From NCBI GenBank assembly GCA_963921195.1, contig OY992538.1, positions 61,122,852-61,186,851 on the forward strand: DNA of 64,000 nt, read 5' to 3'. Each line of letters begins with the position of its first letter. Position 1 is the stretch's first letter. The notes below the pieces were generated by a model that did not search any database, was not told where the DNA came from, and worked only from the letters and a program-made list of their open reading frames with translations. A program made the position numbers and the translations under genes. This document shows, piece after piece, positions 23,893 to 34,508 of the stretch. This DNA is from Pegoplata infirma. Lineage: Eukaryota > Arthropoda > Insecta > Diptera > Anthomyiidae.

Positions 23893-24168
23893 ATATATAT
23901 GGAAATTTTTTTGTTTAGATTTTTCCAATTTGTTTACAGATTTTAGTACCCTTCGAAAACTCCTTCGTTGTAAACTTTCAGATTTTTTTGATGACCTGTT
24001 CAAAAGATATCGAATTTTTAAAAATTGGTAGTTTGTTCCTTTACTCAAACTTCTTTTCCTCATAACTTCTTCAATAATAGTCCAAATTTAAATTTTTTTT
24101 TTTCAAAATTTTTGGTTTTTTACGTACTTAAAAAAAAATCCCAAAAAATTCTTAAAAGCGCTCCAGTA

Positions 24169-25673
24169 CACTCAAAATAATACATTAGTAGATTTACTAA
24201 TTTTTTTTTACTAATGCTGGTTAGCTAACTTTTAGCAAAATTTTAGTTGAGATTAGCATGTTAGCAAAAAATTCTTGTAAACTTTCTTTAGCACATTCCC
24301 AGGAAAATTTTTTGGAACAAATTCCTGGTTCAATAGATTCTTGAATATATTCTACGGTAATCAAAACAACATTTTCTATGTAAAATTATTTTTCAAAAAA
24401 ACTACTTGCTCTAAAAAACGATTGCTTTCGGGACAATTTCAAACAAAAATCATTGATTCTGGAATGTTAATTAGAACCGGTTGCAGGGTAATTTGATGCG
24501 TTCTGGAACCGTTTATTTGAAACAGAAAATTCTGCTGGGTTAGCAATTTTAAACAACCTTTGAACTGATTTCTTTTGCTAAGATTTGAAATTGAATTGAC
24601 AACATTTTTACAAGATTTTTTGCTAATATTAGCAAAAATAAATGGTAAATTTTTTTTAATTTTCAAAAAACCTAAAATGGCGCTATCTCGCAATCTAAGC
24701 CAGATAGAGCAAAATTGAGGCCATTTTTGGTTCTCGGACTTTCGGACTCATAGTATCAACGGTCCTCTTCACATGTGTGGACCCTAATGGGTCTGAACTT
24801 TAGGTCCAAAAAAGTTAGCATTCCCGAAAATTAATTGTGTTTATATATTGTTGGACTGTATATTTTATAACTGAATTTTTATTTAGTTCGGTTTAAGTCC
24901 ATATTAATTATTTCTGAGAAATAATAATTGTTGTACAATGAGAAAATCTGAAAAAAATTAAGTGACAACACAGGCTAAGTGGAGATGTCGACAGCTTTCG
25001 GAAGATGCCACCCTTCCATCATCAGCACTCCTTCGATTGCCACACACTTAATGTGTGTCAGATTAAAATTAGCCATTTAAATGAAACTTTTGAAGAAATT
25101 AAGAATTGGAATTACTCCTCTTTGTGTTGAATAACCCCTTTTCACCATTAATTCGTGTTGTATTCATTTGGCAGAAACTTAATCCATCTTAACTTTTAAC
25201 AGAGTTGTATTTTTCCCATTGTTAACCCTTAGTAGGACTTTTCAAATCTTGAAAAATGTCCGTTAGGTTTGAATTTTTGTTTCATATTTCTAATTCTTAG
25301 AAATATTACTAAATTGCAATGTACCTTATGAGTTGTGTATTAATTGTGTTTATATATTGTTGGAAAATTTTAAAATGCTCATATCTCGGTAAATATTGCC
25401 GACACAACAAAAAGTCCAAAAGCATTTTTGTAGCTCTCAATACGTAGAACAAGACCGCAAAATAATCAAAAGCTCTCCGAGTAATATTTTTGAAGTTACC
25501 GAGTTTTGTAATTCTCAAAACCCCGGTGGTCCCCTAAAATCACGTATCTCAAAAACTAAGCAAGGTAGAGCGAAACGGACACAAATTTTGGATCAAACAC
25601 TATGAAGATTTTTAAGCAACCTAACTAGGTCTATGCTCATTTTGCTAACATTACAGTTTTTTTTTTTTTAGTG
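24169..25673. mobile_element. TA-flanked element, 1505 bp, CACTCAAAA ends
   Basis: Begins CACTCAAAATAAT and ends TTTTTTTTTAGTG, with TA at 24167-24168 and 25674-25675. The uninterrupted opposite arm (near 27021-27040, CTTAAAACTCGAATACTAG) supplies the empty site with a single TA. The interior has GTTAGCAAAAAT-type text and a 26-bp direct repeat (24830-24855 and 25339-25364). No transposase. Confidence 0.8.
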
Positions 25674-25832
25674 TATGCGATTTTTAAGTTTCAAAATTTA
25701 AATCTTATTTTTGAAAATGTTCGTACTATTCGATATTTTTGAAATTATTTTGTTTAAAACTCCTATCGATTCTACAAATTTGTTGCCCAAGCGGATCGTG
25801 GGATAACGATTATTACTATTTTTTGAAATTTT

Positions 25833-26240
25833 TTGAAAAAATTTTATTGTAATTTTCCAATCTTTAAATCAATTTTACAGCACCAATGGTGCGTCATAGA
25901 GGGGGAATTTATGAGACCTACCCCCATTAATTTTTACGTCTTAACATTTCTTTGCAACAAACTAATACCCTATCTCCAATTTCTAAGGGGGCTCCCACAC
26001 AAAACGAAATTTTTTAAAATTTTCTCCAGCCGCTCTAACTGCCCTAATAGTGCCCTTAGACCAACAAAATGTATGACCGACCCAAAGTATTTTTTTAGTT
26101 CAAACATTTTATCTGAACAGACCTTCCCTCTATCTTTAACTGTTAAGGCGGTCCCAATACAATTTTTTTTATTTTTTGTAAATTTGTTTTATTTAATCAG
26201 CTTCTACCGGTCCAATGGTGCGTCCGAGAGGGGTCATTAG
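25833..26240 (+). other. 135-codon open frame mirrored in both palindrome arms
   Basis: This frame and its inverted counterpart at 26865-26458 (minus) are both open for 135 codons, about 82 percent identical in protein. Each contains RPTPINFYVLTFL and ends FYRSNGASERGH. The differences include many radical changes (K/T, G/R, E/S), so selection is not evident and the frame may simply be inherited by both arms from one chance ORF. No family recognised. Confidence 0.3.
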
Positions 26241-27163
26241 TGAGACCGACCCCCATTTATTTTTACCCTGCAACATTTTTTTAAAACATACCTACGCCCT
26301 ATCTCCACTCAATAAATAGGCTTCCATTCAACATTACATTTTTATAAAATTTGCTCCTACTATTATTTGTATGGGAGCCTACTTAGGCAGTGGAGATAGG
26401 GTGTAAGTATGCTTTAAAAAAATGTTGTAGGGTAAAAAGAAATGGGGGTCGGTCTCACTAATGACCCCTCTCGGACGCACCATTGGACCGGTAGAAGCTG
26501 ATTAAATAAAACAAATTTACAAAAAATATAAAAAATTGTGTGGGGACCGCCTTAACATTTAGAGATAGAGGGTAGGTGTGTTCAGAGAAAATTTTTGGAC
26601 TAAAAAAATATTGTGGGTTGGTCATACATTTTGTTGCTCTAAGGGCGCTATTAGGGCAGTTAGAGCGGTTTGAGCAAATTTTAAAAAATGTCGTTTTGTG
26701 TGGGAGCCCCCTTAGAAATTGGAGATAGGGTATTAGTTTGTTCCAAAGAAATGTTAAGACGTAAAAATTAATGGGGGTCGGTCTTATAAATGACCTCTCT
26801 ATGAAGCACCATTGGAGCAATAGAAATGATTTTAAGAGTGGAAAATTACAGTAAAATTTTTTCAAAAAAAATTAAAAATAGTAATTTTCGTTATCCCACG
26901 TTCCCCTGGGCAAAAAATTTGTAGAATTGATAGAAGTTTTATACAAAAAAATTTCAAAAAAATCGGAGAGTACAAACATTTTCAAAAATGAGATTTAAAT
27001 TTTAAAACTTAAAACTCGAATACTAGAGCGCTTTTAAGAATTTTTTGGAATTTTTTTTTTAAAAGTACGTAAAAAAACAAAAATTTTGAAAAAAAAAAAA
27101 TTGAAATCTGGACTATTATTGAAGAAGTTATGAGGAAAAGAAGTTTGAGTAAAGGAGCAAACT

Positions 27164-27337
27164 AAACTGTCATGTAAACAAAACACCGAAGAAAGGGTCA
27201 AGAAGGCATACAACGCTTTCTACGCATGCAAAAAAATGTTTGGCGCAACTTGGGGACTGGAACCAAGGATCACTTACTGGATTTATACTTCTGTAGTAAG
27301 ACCAATCTTACTGTATGGTGTTATGGTCTGGTATAAC
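27164..27337 (+). pseudogene. RT C-terminal segment of the LINE
   Basis: Reads KQNTEERVKKAYNAFYACKK, then TWGLEPRITYWIYTSVVRP and YGVMVWYN. This is the thumb-like region after the RT palm in RNase H-bearing LINEs. The frame continues without loss at 31943 (ALERNVTHLKFQRIQRLMGL) when the insert and one TSD copy are removed. Confidence 0.88.
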
Positions 27338-28785
27338 TAACCTGACCAACTATCCCGCTTTTGGCGGGATTATCCCGCTTTTTGAAGTCTCATCCCGCCT
27401 TGATTTTCCATCCCGCTTTTTAAACAAAAGTCCATCTTCATCCCGCTTTATCCCGCTTTTTGACTTTTAGAATAGTAAAGTACAATTTATTTTTTTTTTT
27501 CAAATATTTTGAGTATGATTGTTCTGTAGGTTTTTTTGATCATATAAATATGGTAACATTTAGAATTTCTTAACTTGTTATAAAATGGAAAGGAAATTAC
27601 TTCTAAAATTGTGTTGGAATTCAAAGAAATTTCTAAAAATTTCGGAACTATGTCTGAATATTTCAAATTTAGCCTTAAAATTGATGTATTATTTATTTTT
27701 AAAAATTTTTGCATGAAATTTCAAATTTTCAGAGAGCAGTTATTTTTTGTTTTCGAGAAAATGAGTATAATCTTCGAAGTCATTTTTCTCAAAAACAAAA
27801 AGTAACTGCTCTCGGAAAATTCGACATCTTGTAAAGAACTTAACGAACTTTTATTTAAATATATAAAAAAATCAAAATTGGCGTAAAAAAAAAAAATTAT
27901 CCAATATTTGAAAAATTCAAAACCAGCTCTGAATTTTTTCCAAAAACAAATAATGTCAATCGATTTTAAACTCTATTAAATAGATTTGTTTCGGAAAATT
28001 CAGAATTGTTGAGTTACAGTAGAAAAAATTAAACATAAAGCGATGTCATGTAAAAATTGATCAATTTTACCAAGTTCAAAATATTTTTTTTTCGAAAATT
28101 TTTTTTTTTTTGGGTTCTATGACCTACATATTTCCTATTAGTTACCAATGGAATGACAACCCGAGTAAAAAAAAATGATATGACGCAATATATAATTTTA
28201 TATGGGTTCGTGTCTATTTTGATATAATCATATACGAAAAATGGTTTCATTAGATTTGATCGAATATTATCTAATAATATCAGTTTATATAACTTTATAT
28301 CGACTTTGATACGAGTTTTGGTCTAATCCAATGATATACAATTATACCCGAGTAAAAAAATTGATATGACACAATATATAATTTAATATGGGTTCGTGTA
28401 TATTTTGATATATTCTTATACGAAAAATGGTTTCATAAGATTTGATCGAATAATATCTAATAATATCAGTTTATATAACTTTATATCGACTTTGATACGA
28501 GTTTTGGTCTAATCCAATAATATAAAATTATATCCAATTATATTAAAATTTATACAATTTTATAAATCGGATGTTTTTTTTTTAGTTTTAAATAAAAAGT
28601 TGAAAAATTAAAATAATAAAAATAAGTTTTTCTTTGAAAAAAACTTAGAAAAATTTCAAAAAATTGAGTCGTGTTAAATTTTATATAAAACATTTAGAAA
28701 ATATTTTCAAAAAAATTTGTCCTTGGAAAAAACTTAGAAAAATTTGAAAAAATGGAGTTATATAAAATTTTATATAAAACACTTA

Positions 28786-29372
28786 CAAGGGAAGTATCTC
28801 AACCCTTATGAACCGATTTGCCTGAAACTTAAAATATATATCAAAGAGACAATTCTAAGGTTGGGGTGTCTCGGCTTATCGGCCATATCGGGGATTTAGG
28901 GGTCCAAAACATGGGTCAAAAAATGGCGAAAAAATCGTTTTTTGGATTTTTCAGCCATTTCTTTTTAAGAAACTATATGATGTTTTCATATGAGAAGAAA
29001 GGTTTTTTAATGCCTATCCAATGGTGGTATAACCTTGTAAAAATTCGGCTTCTTTAAATATTTTTTTCAGGAAAATGTGTAAATTTTGGGGGGTGCTTAT
29101 GTGAAGACATACACCTACGGTATCCATATGGATAAGAAATAATCTTTGTTAAATTTAAGTCGACCCGTATTTTTGCCCTAGACGATATTCCTGTTAGTTC
29201 GGAAGTTATCAAAATTTTCCCGAGGGTCCACATGGTTTCATAAGGGGACAACGAAATTTTTAAACACCGATATGGCCGATAAGCCGAGACACCCCAACCT
29301 TAAAATCGTCTCTTTAATATATATTTTAAGTTTCAGGCAAATCGGTTCATAAGGGTTGAGATACTTCCCTTG
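28786..29372. mobile_element. PIF/Harbinger-type foldback MITE, TSD TTA
   Basis: Inverted repeats of about 107 bp start CAAGGGAAGTATCTCAACCC. Flanked by TTA at 28783-28785 and 29373-29375. The second body copy near 31388 has the uninterrupted CACTTAGAAAATATTTGCG, that is, one TTA. Length 587 bp. No coding capacity. Confidence 0.9.
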
Positions 29373-30109
29373 TTAGAAAATATTTGCGATAAAAAAAATT
29401 TCCTTGAAAAAAACTTAGAAAAATTTAAAAAATGGAGTCATATAAAATTTTATATAAAACACTTAGAAAATTTTCGTGATCAAAAAGTTGTGCTTGAAAA
29501 AAACTCAGAAAAATAAAAAAATATGGTGTCATATAAAATTTTATATAAAACACTTTAAAAATGTTCGCGATAAAAACATGTACTTGGAAAAAACTTAGAA
29601 AAATTAAAAAATAATGGAGGCATATAAAATTTTATATATAACACTTAGAAATTCGGAATTATAATTGGGACCAGATGTTACAACATATAGTTATGTATGG
29701 CGATATCTTAAAATAATCGCACATCAAAATTTATTATATAAATTTATCTCGCAATACATACACTCAAAAAAAAAATATTGTAAAACTAGCAAAAAAAATG
29801 GTTAAAATTAGCAAAAAAAACTGTAGTTTTGGACGTTGCAAAAATTTTGGTATTATTAGCAAAACCATTTTGCTAATCAAAAAATTAGGAAAAAAATGGT
29901 TAAATTACAAGAATACCATTTTATTTTTGTAAAAAATCAACCTTGTAAAATTATCAAAAAATATGGTAAAATTACAAAAAAAAAATGGTAAAATTGAAAT
30001 AGATAAAAAAATTTGTAATTTGGTAAAAAAAACTGTTTTATTTAGTAATTTTTTTTTCTCTGATTAGTAGTTGATTTAAAATTTGGTGAATATATTAAAA
30101 AAAATTTTG

Positions 30110-30275
30110 CCTGTTTTTGAGCACCACGTTCTTTAAATGTAGTAATAGCAGCATCAACTATTACTTCAGTTGTTGGATGGTTTATTCGGCTTGATGGTGG
30201 CAGCATCTTCTTTTGCCTTCTTCTCAGCAGCTGTAGTTGCAGTAACTGGACTTCCAACAACATCAAAATCCAAAA
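30110..30275 (-). pseudogene. Histone H1 5' fragment captured in a transposon
   Basis: On the minus strand one frame reads DVVGSPVTATTAAEKKAKED then AATIKPNKPS. After a short frame slip the next frame reads HPTTEVIVDAAITTFKERGA and QKQAK. This follows insect H1: acidic/Ala-rich N-terminus, Lys-rich stretch, then the start of the globular winged-helix domain (HPPTxxMVxAAIxxLKERGG). Similarity stops about 20 residues into the globular domain. The start codon is not preserved, and the block is followed on the + strand by TTTTTTCACTTAAACACTT, shared with the second copy. The nearest alternative is chance similarity, which I think unlikely. Confidence 0.72.
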
Positions 30276-30679
30276 TTATTTTTTTTTTTCACTTAAACAC
30301 TTTATACAAAAAACTTAAAGAACAACACTTCACTTTTTTTTATTTTTTTGCGTCATTTTTTTAGCTTAAGTAGAACAAATGAGAATTGCGTAGTAGTCTA
30401 CACAAGAAATTTCTTACATTTTCAGGTAAAATTTGAAAAAAATTAACAATTTTTTTTCGAATTTTTAATTTTTTTCACATGTATTTAAAAAAAAAATATA
30501 AAAAAAACTTTTGAATATTAAAGATTAGATATCTAACTATGTGTTAACATTTTAAAAAAATATTTTTTCAAAATTATCAACTTTTTATTAACAATTTAGG
30601 TGGCAAATTTTAAAAAATTTTCATATAAAATTAGCAAAAAATATGGTAAAATTAGCAAAAAATATGGTAAAAATACTAA

Positions 30680-30800
30680 AAATTGTGTAGCCTATTTTTG
30701 AGCGCACATTCAGTTGATGGATGGCTACTTTGCTATGGTGTTGGCAGCATCATCAATCTGCAATGAGTTTTTTTTTCACACTAGAACACTTTAAACAATT
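30680..30800 (-). pseudogene. Second, more decayed histone H1 fragment
   Basis: The minus-strand frame reads DDAANTIAK, stop, PSIN, stop, MCAQK. It aligns with the first fragment (EDAATIKPNKPSNN ... GAQKQA) after an internal loss of about 45 bp. The flanks are shared too: CCTATTTTTGAGC on one side, and CACACTAGAACACTTTAAAC on the other versus CACTTAAACACTTTAT. It is therefore an internal duplicate, not an independent capture. Confidence 0.6.
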
Positions 30801-31934
30801 TTTTTTTTCTTAAAACTAAGAAAAAAAAATAAAAAGTATTACCATTTCTTTAAGGAAAATACTAATATTTTTGCTAAAATTATAGTAAAATAAAAAAAAA
30901 AAACTAGCAAGAAAATATAGTAAAAGTACCACAAAATTTTTGTATTTTACCAATAGTAAATTGCCAAAAAAAACTGTAAAAGTTAAATTCTTACAATTTT
31001 TTATGCTAAAGTTTGGTTGAAGTAAATTACAACACCTTTTACTAATATTTTGACTAAGTTATTTTTTTGAGTGTAGTGTCATACATGATCATATATGAAA
31101 TAATATGACTATATAAAAGTATATAAGATCATATTAAATTATTTTTACTCGGGTATCCAATTATATTAAAATTTATACAATTTTATAAATCGGATGTTTT
31201 TTTTATATTTTTAATAAAAAGTTGAAAAATTAAAATAATAAAAATAAGTTGTTCTTGAAAAAAATTTCAAAAAATGGAGTCATGTTAAATTTTATATAAA
31301 ACACTTAGAAAATATTTTCAAAAAAATTTGTGCTTGGAAAAACTTGGAAAAATTTAAAAAATTGAGTCATATAAAATTTTATATAAATCACTTAGAAAAT
31401 ATTTGCGATAAAAAAATGTTCCTTTAAAAAAACTTAGAAAAAATTTAAAAGATGCAGTCACATAAAATTTTATATAAAACACTTAGAAAATATTCGTGAT
31501 AAAAAAGTGGTGCTTGGAAAAAACTTAGAAAAATAAAAAAATATGAAGTCATATGAAATTTTATATAAAACACTTTGAAAATATTTGCGATAAAAATATG
31601 TTCTTGGAAAAAATATATATAAAACACTTAGAAATTCGCAATGATGCATGGGACCAGATGTTACAACATATAGTTATGTATAGCGATATCTTAAACAAAT
31701 CGCACATCAAAATTTATTATATAAATTTATCTCACAAGACATAGTGTCACACATGATCATATATGAAATAATATGACTATATAAAAGTCATATTAAATTA
31801 TTTTTACTCGGGAAGCTAATATATATCCCCTATCGATAATTGGAGGGTATAAAAAAGTCCCGCTTTTTTGGTCAAAATCCCGCTTTTTCAACCTTTCCAT
31901 CCCGCTTTTCAGCCAAAAACAGTTGGTCAGGTTA

Positions 31935-33125
31935 GGTATAACGCACTGGAGCGTAATGTGACGCACTTAAAATTTCAGAGAATTCAACGTCTCATGGGTT
32001 TATGCATCACAGGCGCTCTGAGAACAACATCAGCTGAATCTATTGACACGCTACTGCACCTGATACCAATTGACATCTTTGCAAATGGAGGCTTATAAGT
32101 CCTGCCTTCGTCTCAAAGAGTCAAATTTATTCAGGCAACGCAATTTTGGACACAGTAACATGGACAATTTAAATGATATTGCCACCGATTACAGAGTGCC
32201 CAAACTTATTTTCGACCGGAAATACGACGTAGAATTTCCGACTCGAGAATTTTGGTCAAACTGGCAAAACCCCCCAATGAACGCTATTAACATATTCACA
32301 GACGGCTCCAAACAATCCGTGGGAGTCGGTGCATGTTTTTCAACGAGTTTGCGAGATTAAGAGAAGACTTTTATCCTTCCATTGGACTCCAGCATTTTCC
32401 AGGCCGAAATAGTTGCCATAGGCAGGGCGGCTTTACAGTTCGGTGATGAGACAAACAGAGAATTTAACATTTATGTTGACAGCCAAGCTGCTCTAAAAGC
32501 TCTTAAAAGCTTTTACATCAAGTAGAAAGTAGTTTTCGAATGCTTCGAGAACTTACAAAGTTTAGTGAGTATGAACAAGGTGAAACTAATATGGGTACTA
32601 GGTCACATACGTATTCAAGGAAACGAGAGAGCGGACGAGCTCGCGAAACAAGGTGCTGGTGGTATTGGTATTTCTGTGCATATTGATCCACCAATCCAGC
32701 ACTTCAGATCGCTACGCGACATTCAAAACACTGCAATGGCTAATAGAAAGTGGAGAGAGTTAACAACAAGTGCGATTAGTAGAAGATTGTGGACATGCTA
32801 CAATCTAAGAAAAACTGAATACTTACTCTCACTCACTAGATGGAACTGCCGTGTACTTACTGGAGTGATCACCGGGCACTGCCTAATAGGTTATCATAGA
32901 AAGAAGATGGGACTTATTTCTGATGCAAGCTGTAGAAGGTGCGATGAACCTAACACTGAAGAAACGGTCGAACATATTCTTTGCCAATGTCCTGCTTTGG
33001 CCAGAACCCGACTGCACATTTTAGGCAGACATGACTTCGAGAGCTTGGAAACAGTTTCGAATGTCGACCTAAGGCAAATAGTACAATTCGCGATGAGGAC
33101 AAATGCGTTCTATCAGCGTCGCTGA
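31935..33125 (+). pseudogene. RNase H domain and C-terminal tail of the LINE
   Basis: After GALRTTSAESIDTLL there is a frameshift near 32088, then IFTDGSKQS (first D), QAEIVAI (E), YVDSQAALKAL (D) and GNERADELAKQGA (last D). All four catalytic acidic residues of RNase H are kept. In-frame stops lie at 32358-32360 and 32523-32525. The final open stretch 32565-33125 ends with a Cys/His cluster (CRRCDEPN, HILCQCPAL). Inactive as a whole. Confidence 0.9.
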
Positions 33126-33388
33126 GGAATTATTGTGGTTTCGCTATGGACCATCCGGTCTATGTGAGGAGTCTTTGACTCCGCCACCTCTAACCTAACC
33201 TAACCTAACCTAAAGGAACAAACTACCAATTTTTAAAAATTCGATATCTTTTGAACGGCTTATCAAAAAAATCTGAAAATTTACCACGAAGGAGTTTTCA
33301 AAGGGTACTAAAAACCGTAAACAAATTGGGAAAATCTAAAAAAAAAATTTTCAAAGTTTCCAATTTGGCATGGAATGCCCCATATATG

Positions 33389-34508
33389 ATTTTAAACCAT
33401 TTATGAAGATCTATTAAATAACCAAAGATTAACAAAATCGGCAATCTGTCAGATACATTTCCCATGAATTTGCTCATATTTAGATGACATTTATAAAAAA
33501 AATTAAAAACAATTCATTCACATGAAATTCAACACCCTGGGCATAATTTAATTACTAATGTCTGGGCCATAAAGTTTTTAATTTATTTTAATTACAAATA
33601 TTAATTAAAATTTTAAGTTAGAAGTTTAAAGTTTATTCTAAACAATTGCCTGACTCTAAACGATATTTTATTTATTAATATGCATTTTTAAATAAAACTA
33701 ATATAAAAGTGTCTCAAAAAGTTTTTACAGGCACTTTACAGCATACATAAACACACACACACACAAATAAAATATTAATAGAATTTTACAAAACAAAAAT
33801 TTGTGTATACCTGAATCCACAAAAAACTATTAGTTGAACAAACATGCAAATATTTAAACATTTTACAAAATTTTTTAACAAACTCATCATAATTTTGTGT
33901 GTTTCAATATACGAGAACTCACACACACACACAAAGGAAAAAACACATTTTATGTGTGTCATAATTATGGCAGCAAATTGATTCGTAACCTCAAGGGATG
34001 TGTTGTTCACAGCTCAAACTCAACATGCAACAGACATACATATTTTCTGTTGTAGTTGGAATATTTTGTAAAAAAAAATACGGAACAATGAAACGTTTAA
34101 TATGAACATTTACATACACTTTACTTTTTTTTAAATTGTCAAATATTGTTGCAATACGTAACTCAATTAGAGTGGCCAGAAAAATAAAATTTGTAGTTTT
34201 TCCTTTTAACAAAAAATAGCTTCCAGATTTAGCAAATATTAAATGAGATACGAAGGTCGCACTAGAAAATGAAATTATATATAGATATTTTTTAGAAAAT
34301 TTTTTCTAAGTTCAAACACTAAAAATTTAAAAAATGGTCCAGTTATTTTTATTCAGTTATCACCAAGTTTTTCCAACAAACGAAACAAAAAATTAATTTT
34401 TTTAAATACAGAGGAAGAAATCCGTATTTTTTGACCTCCAACCCTTTTGATCAATAATTTTTTGTAAACAAGGAAAAATTTTAATTATTCTAGTATCTCA
34501 TTATTATT
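33389..34508. other. Noncoding stretch with CA microsatellites
   Basis: No gene seen. Short (CA)n tracts at about 33748-33763 and 33920-33936. Otherwise AT-rich unique-looking sequence with no inverted repeats that I could delimit. Confidence 0.5.

Larger units (their letters stand above)
29761..31073. mobile_element. TA-flanked element carrying histone H1 fragments
   Basis: Ends CACTCAAAAAAAAA and TTTTTTTGAGTG, flanked by TA (29759-29760 and 31074-31075). The sister repeat copy near 31740 reads GACATAGTGTCACACATGAT, the empty site with a single TA. Length 1313 bp. The interior is built from GGTAAAATTAGCAAAAAAT text and two copies of a histone H1-derived block (30110-30300 and 30680-30800). 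No transposase. Same end family as 11116, 24169 and 34509. Confidence 0.88.
28160..31812. mobile_element. CCCGAGTAAA-ended repeat, duplicated and interrupted
   Basis: Heads begin CCCGAGTAAAAA at 28160 and 28347 (187-bp tandem copy). Tails end TTTTTACTCGGG at 31153 and 31812. The body (28529 onward) is repeated at 31154-31812 without the two insertions, giving an internal empty-site control. Units of TATAAAATTTTATATAAAAC plus ACTTAGAAAAT recur about every 100 bp. No clear target duplication at the outer ends. Confidence 0.75.
27338..31934. mobile_element. hAT-like element, 4597 bp with inserts, TSD GGTATAAC
   Basis: Ends TAACCTGACCAACT and AGTTGGTCAGGTTA (14 bp, perfect). The 8-bp duplication GGTATAAC lies at 27330-27337 and 31935-31942, and the LINE frame rejoins on excision. 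Repeated ATCCCGCTTTTT motifs sit just inside both ends, as subterminal binding repeats do. It carries the CCCGAGTAAA repeat 28160-31812 and no transposase of its own. Confidence 0.92.
27164..33211 (+). mobile_element. 5'-truncated RNase H-bearing LINE, 13-bp TSD
   Basis: Flanked by AAAGGAGCAAACT (27151-27163) and AAAGGAACAAACT (33212-33224), one mismatch. The opposite palindrome arm (AGTTTGTTCCTTTACTCAAA near 24031) is the empty site. The 5' end is truncated inside RT. The 3' end is a (CTAAC)n tail at 33190-33211. The copy is split by the hAT-like element 27338-31934. Own sequence is about 1.45 kb: RT C-terminus, RNase H, CCHC-like tail, 3' UTR. Clade is I/LOA/R1-like; I cannot settle it. Confidence 0.9.
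23893..33388. mobile_element. GGGGCATTCCA-family palindromic element, heavily interrupted
   Basis: Arms are 23893-24168 plus 25676-26350 on the left, and 26380-27163 plus 33212-33388 on the right. The right end, TTGGCATGGAATGCCCCATA, matches the family at 40058 and 50803; about 20 bp of the corresponding left end are deleted. Removing the two insertions (24169-25673 and 27164-33211) leaves about 1.9 kb, close to the 2.05-kb relative at 40058-42105. Each arm preserves the empty site for the insertion in the other. Confidence 0.8.

Noticed and set aside
27164..33211. Endogenous viral or retroviral insertion
   Set aside because: RT plus RNase H with 5' truncation, a pentamer tail and a 13-bp TSD fits a non-LTR retrotransposon; no LTRs, gag, protease, integrase or env.
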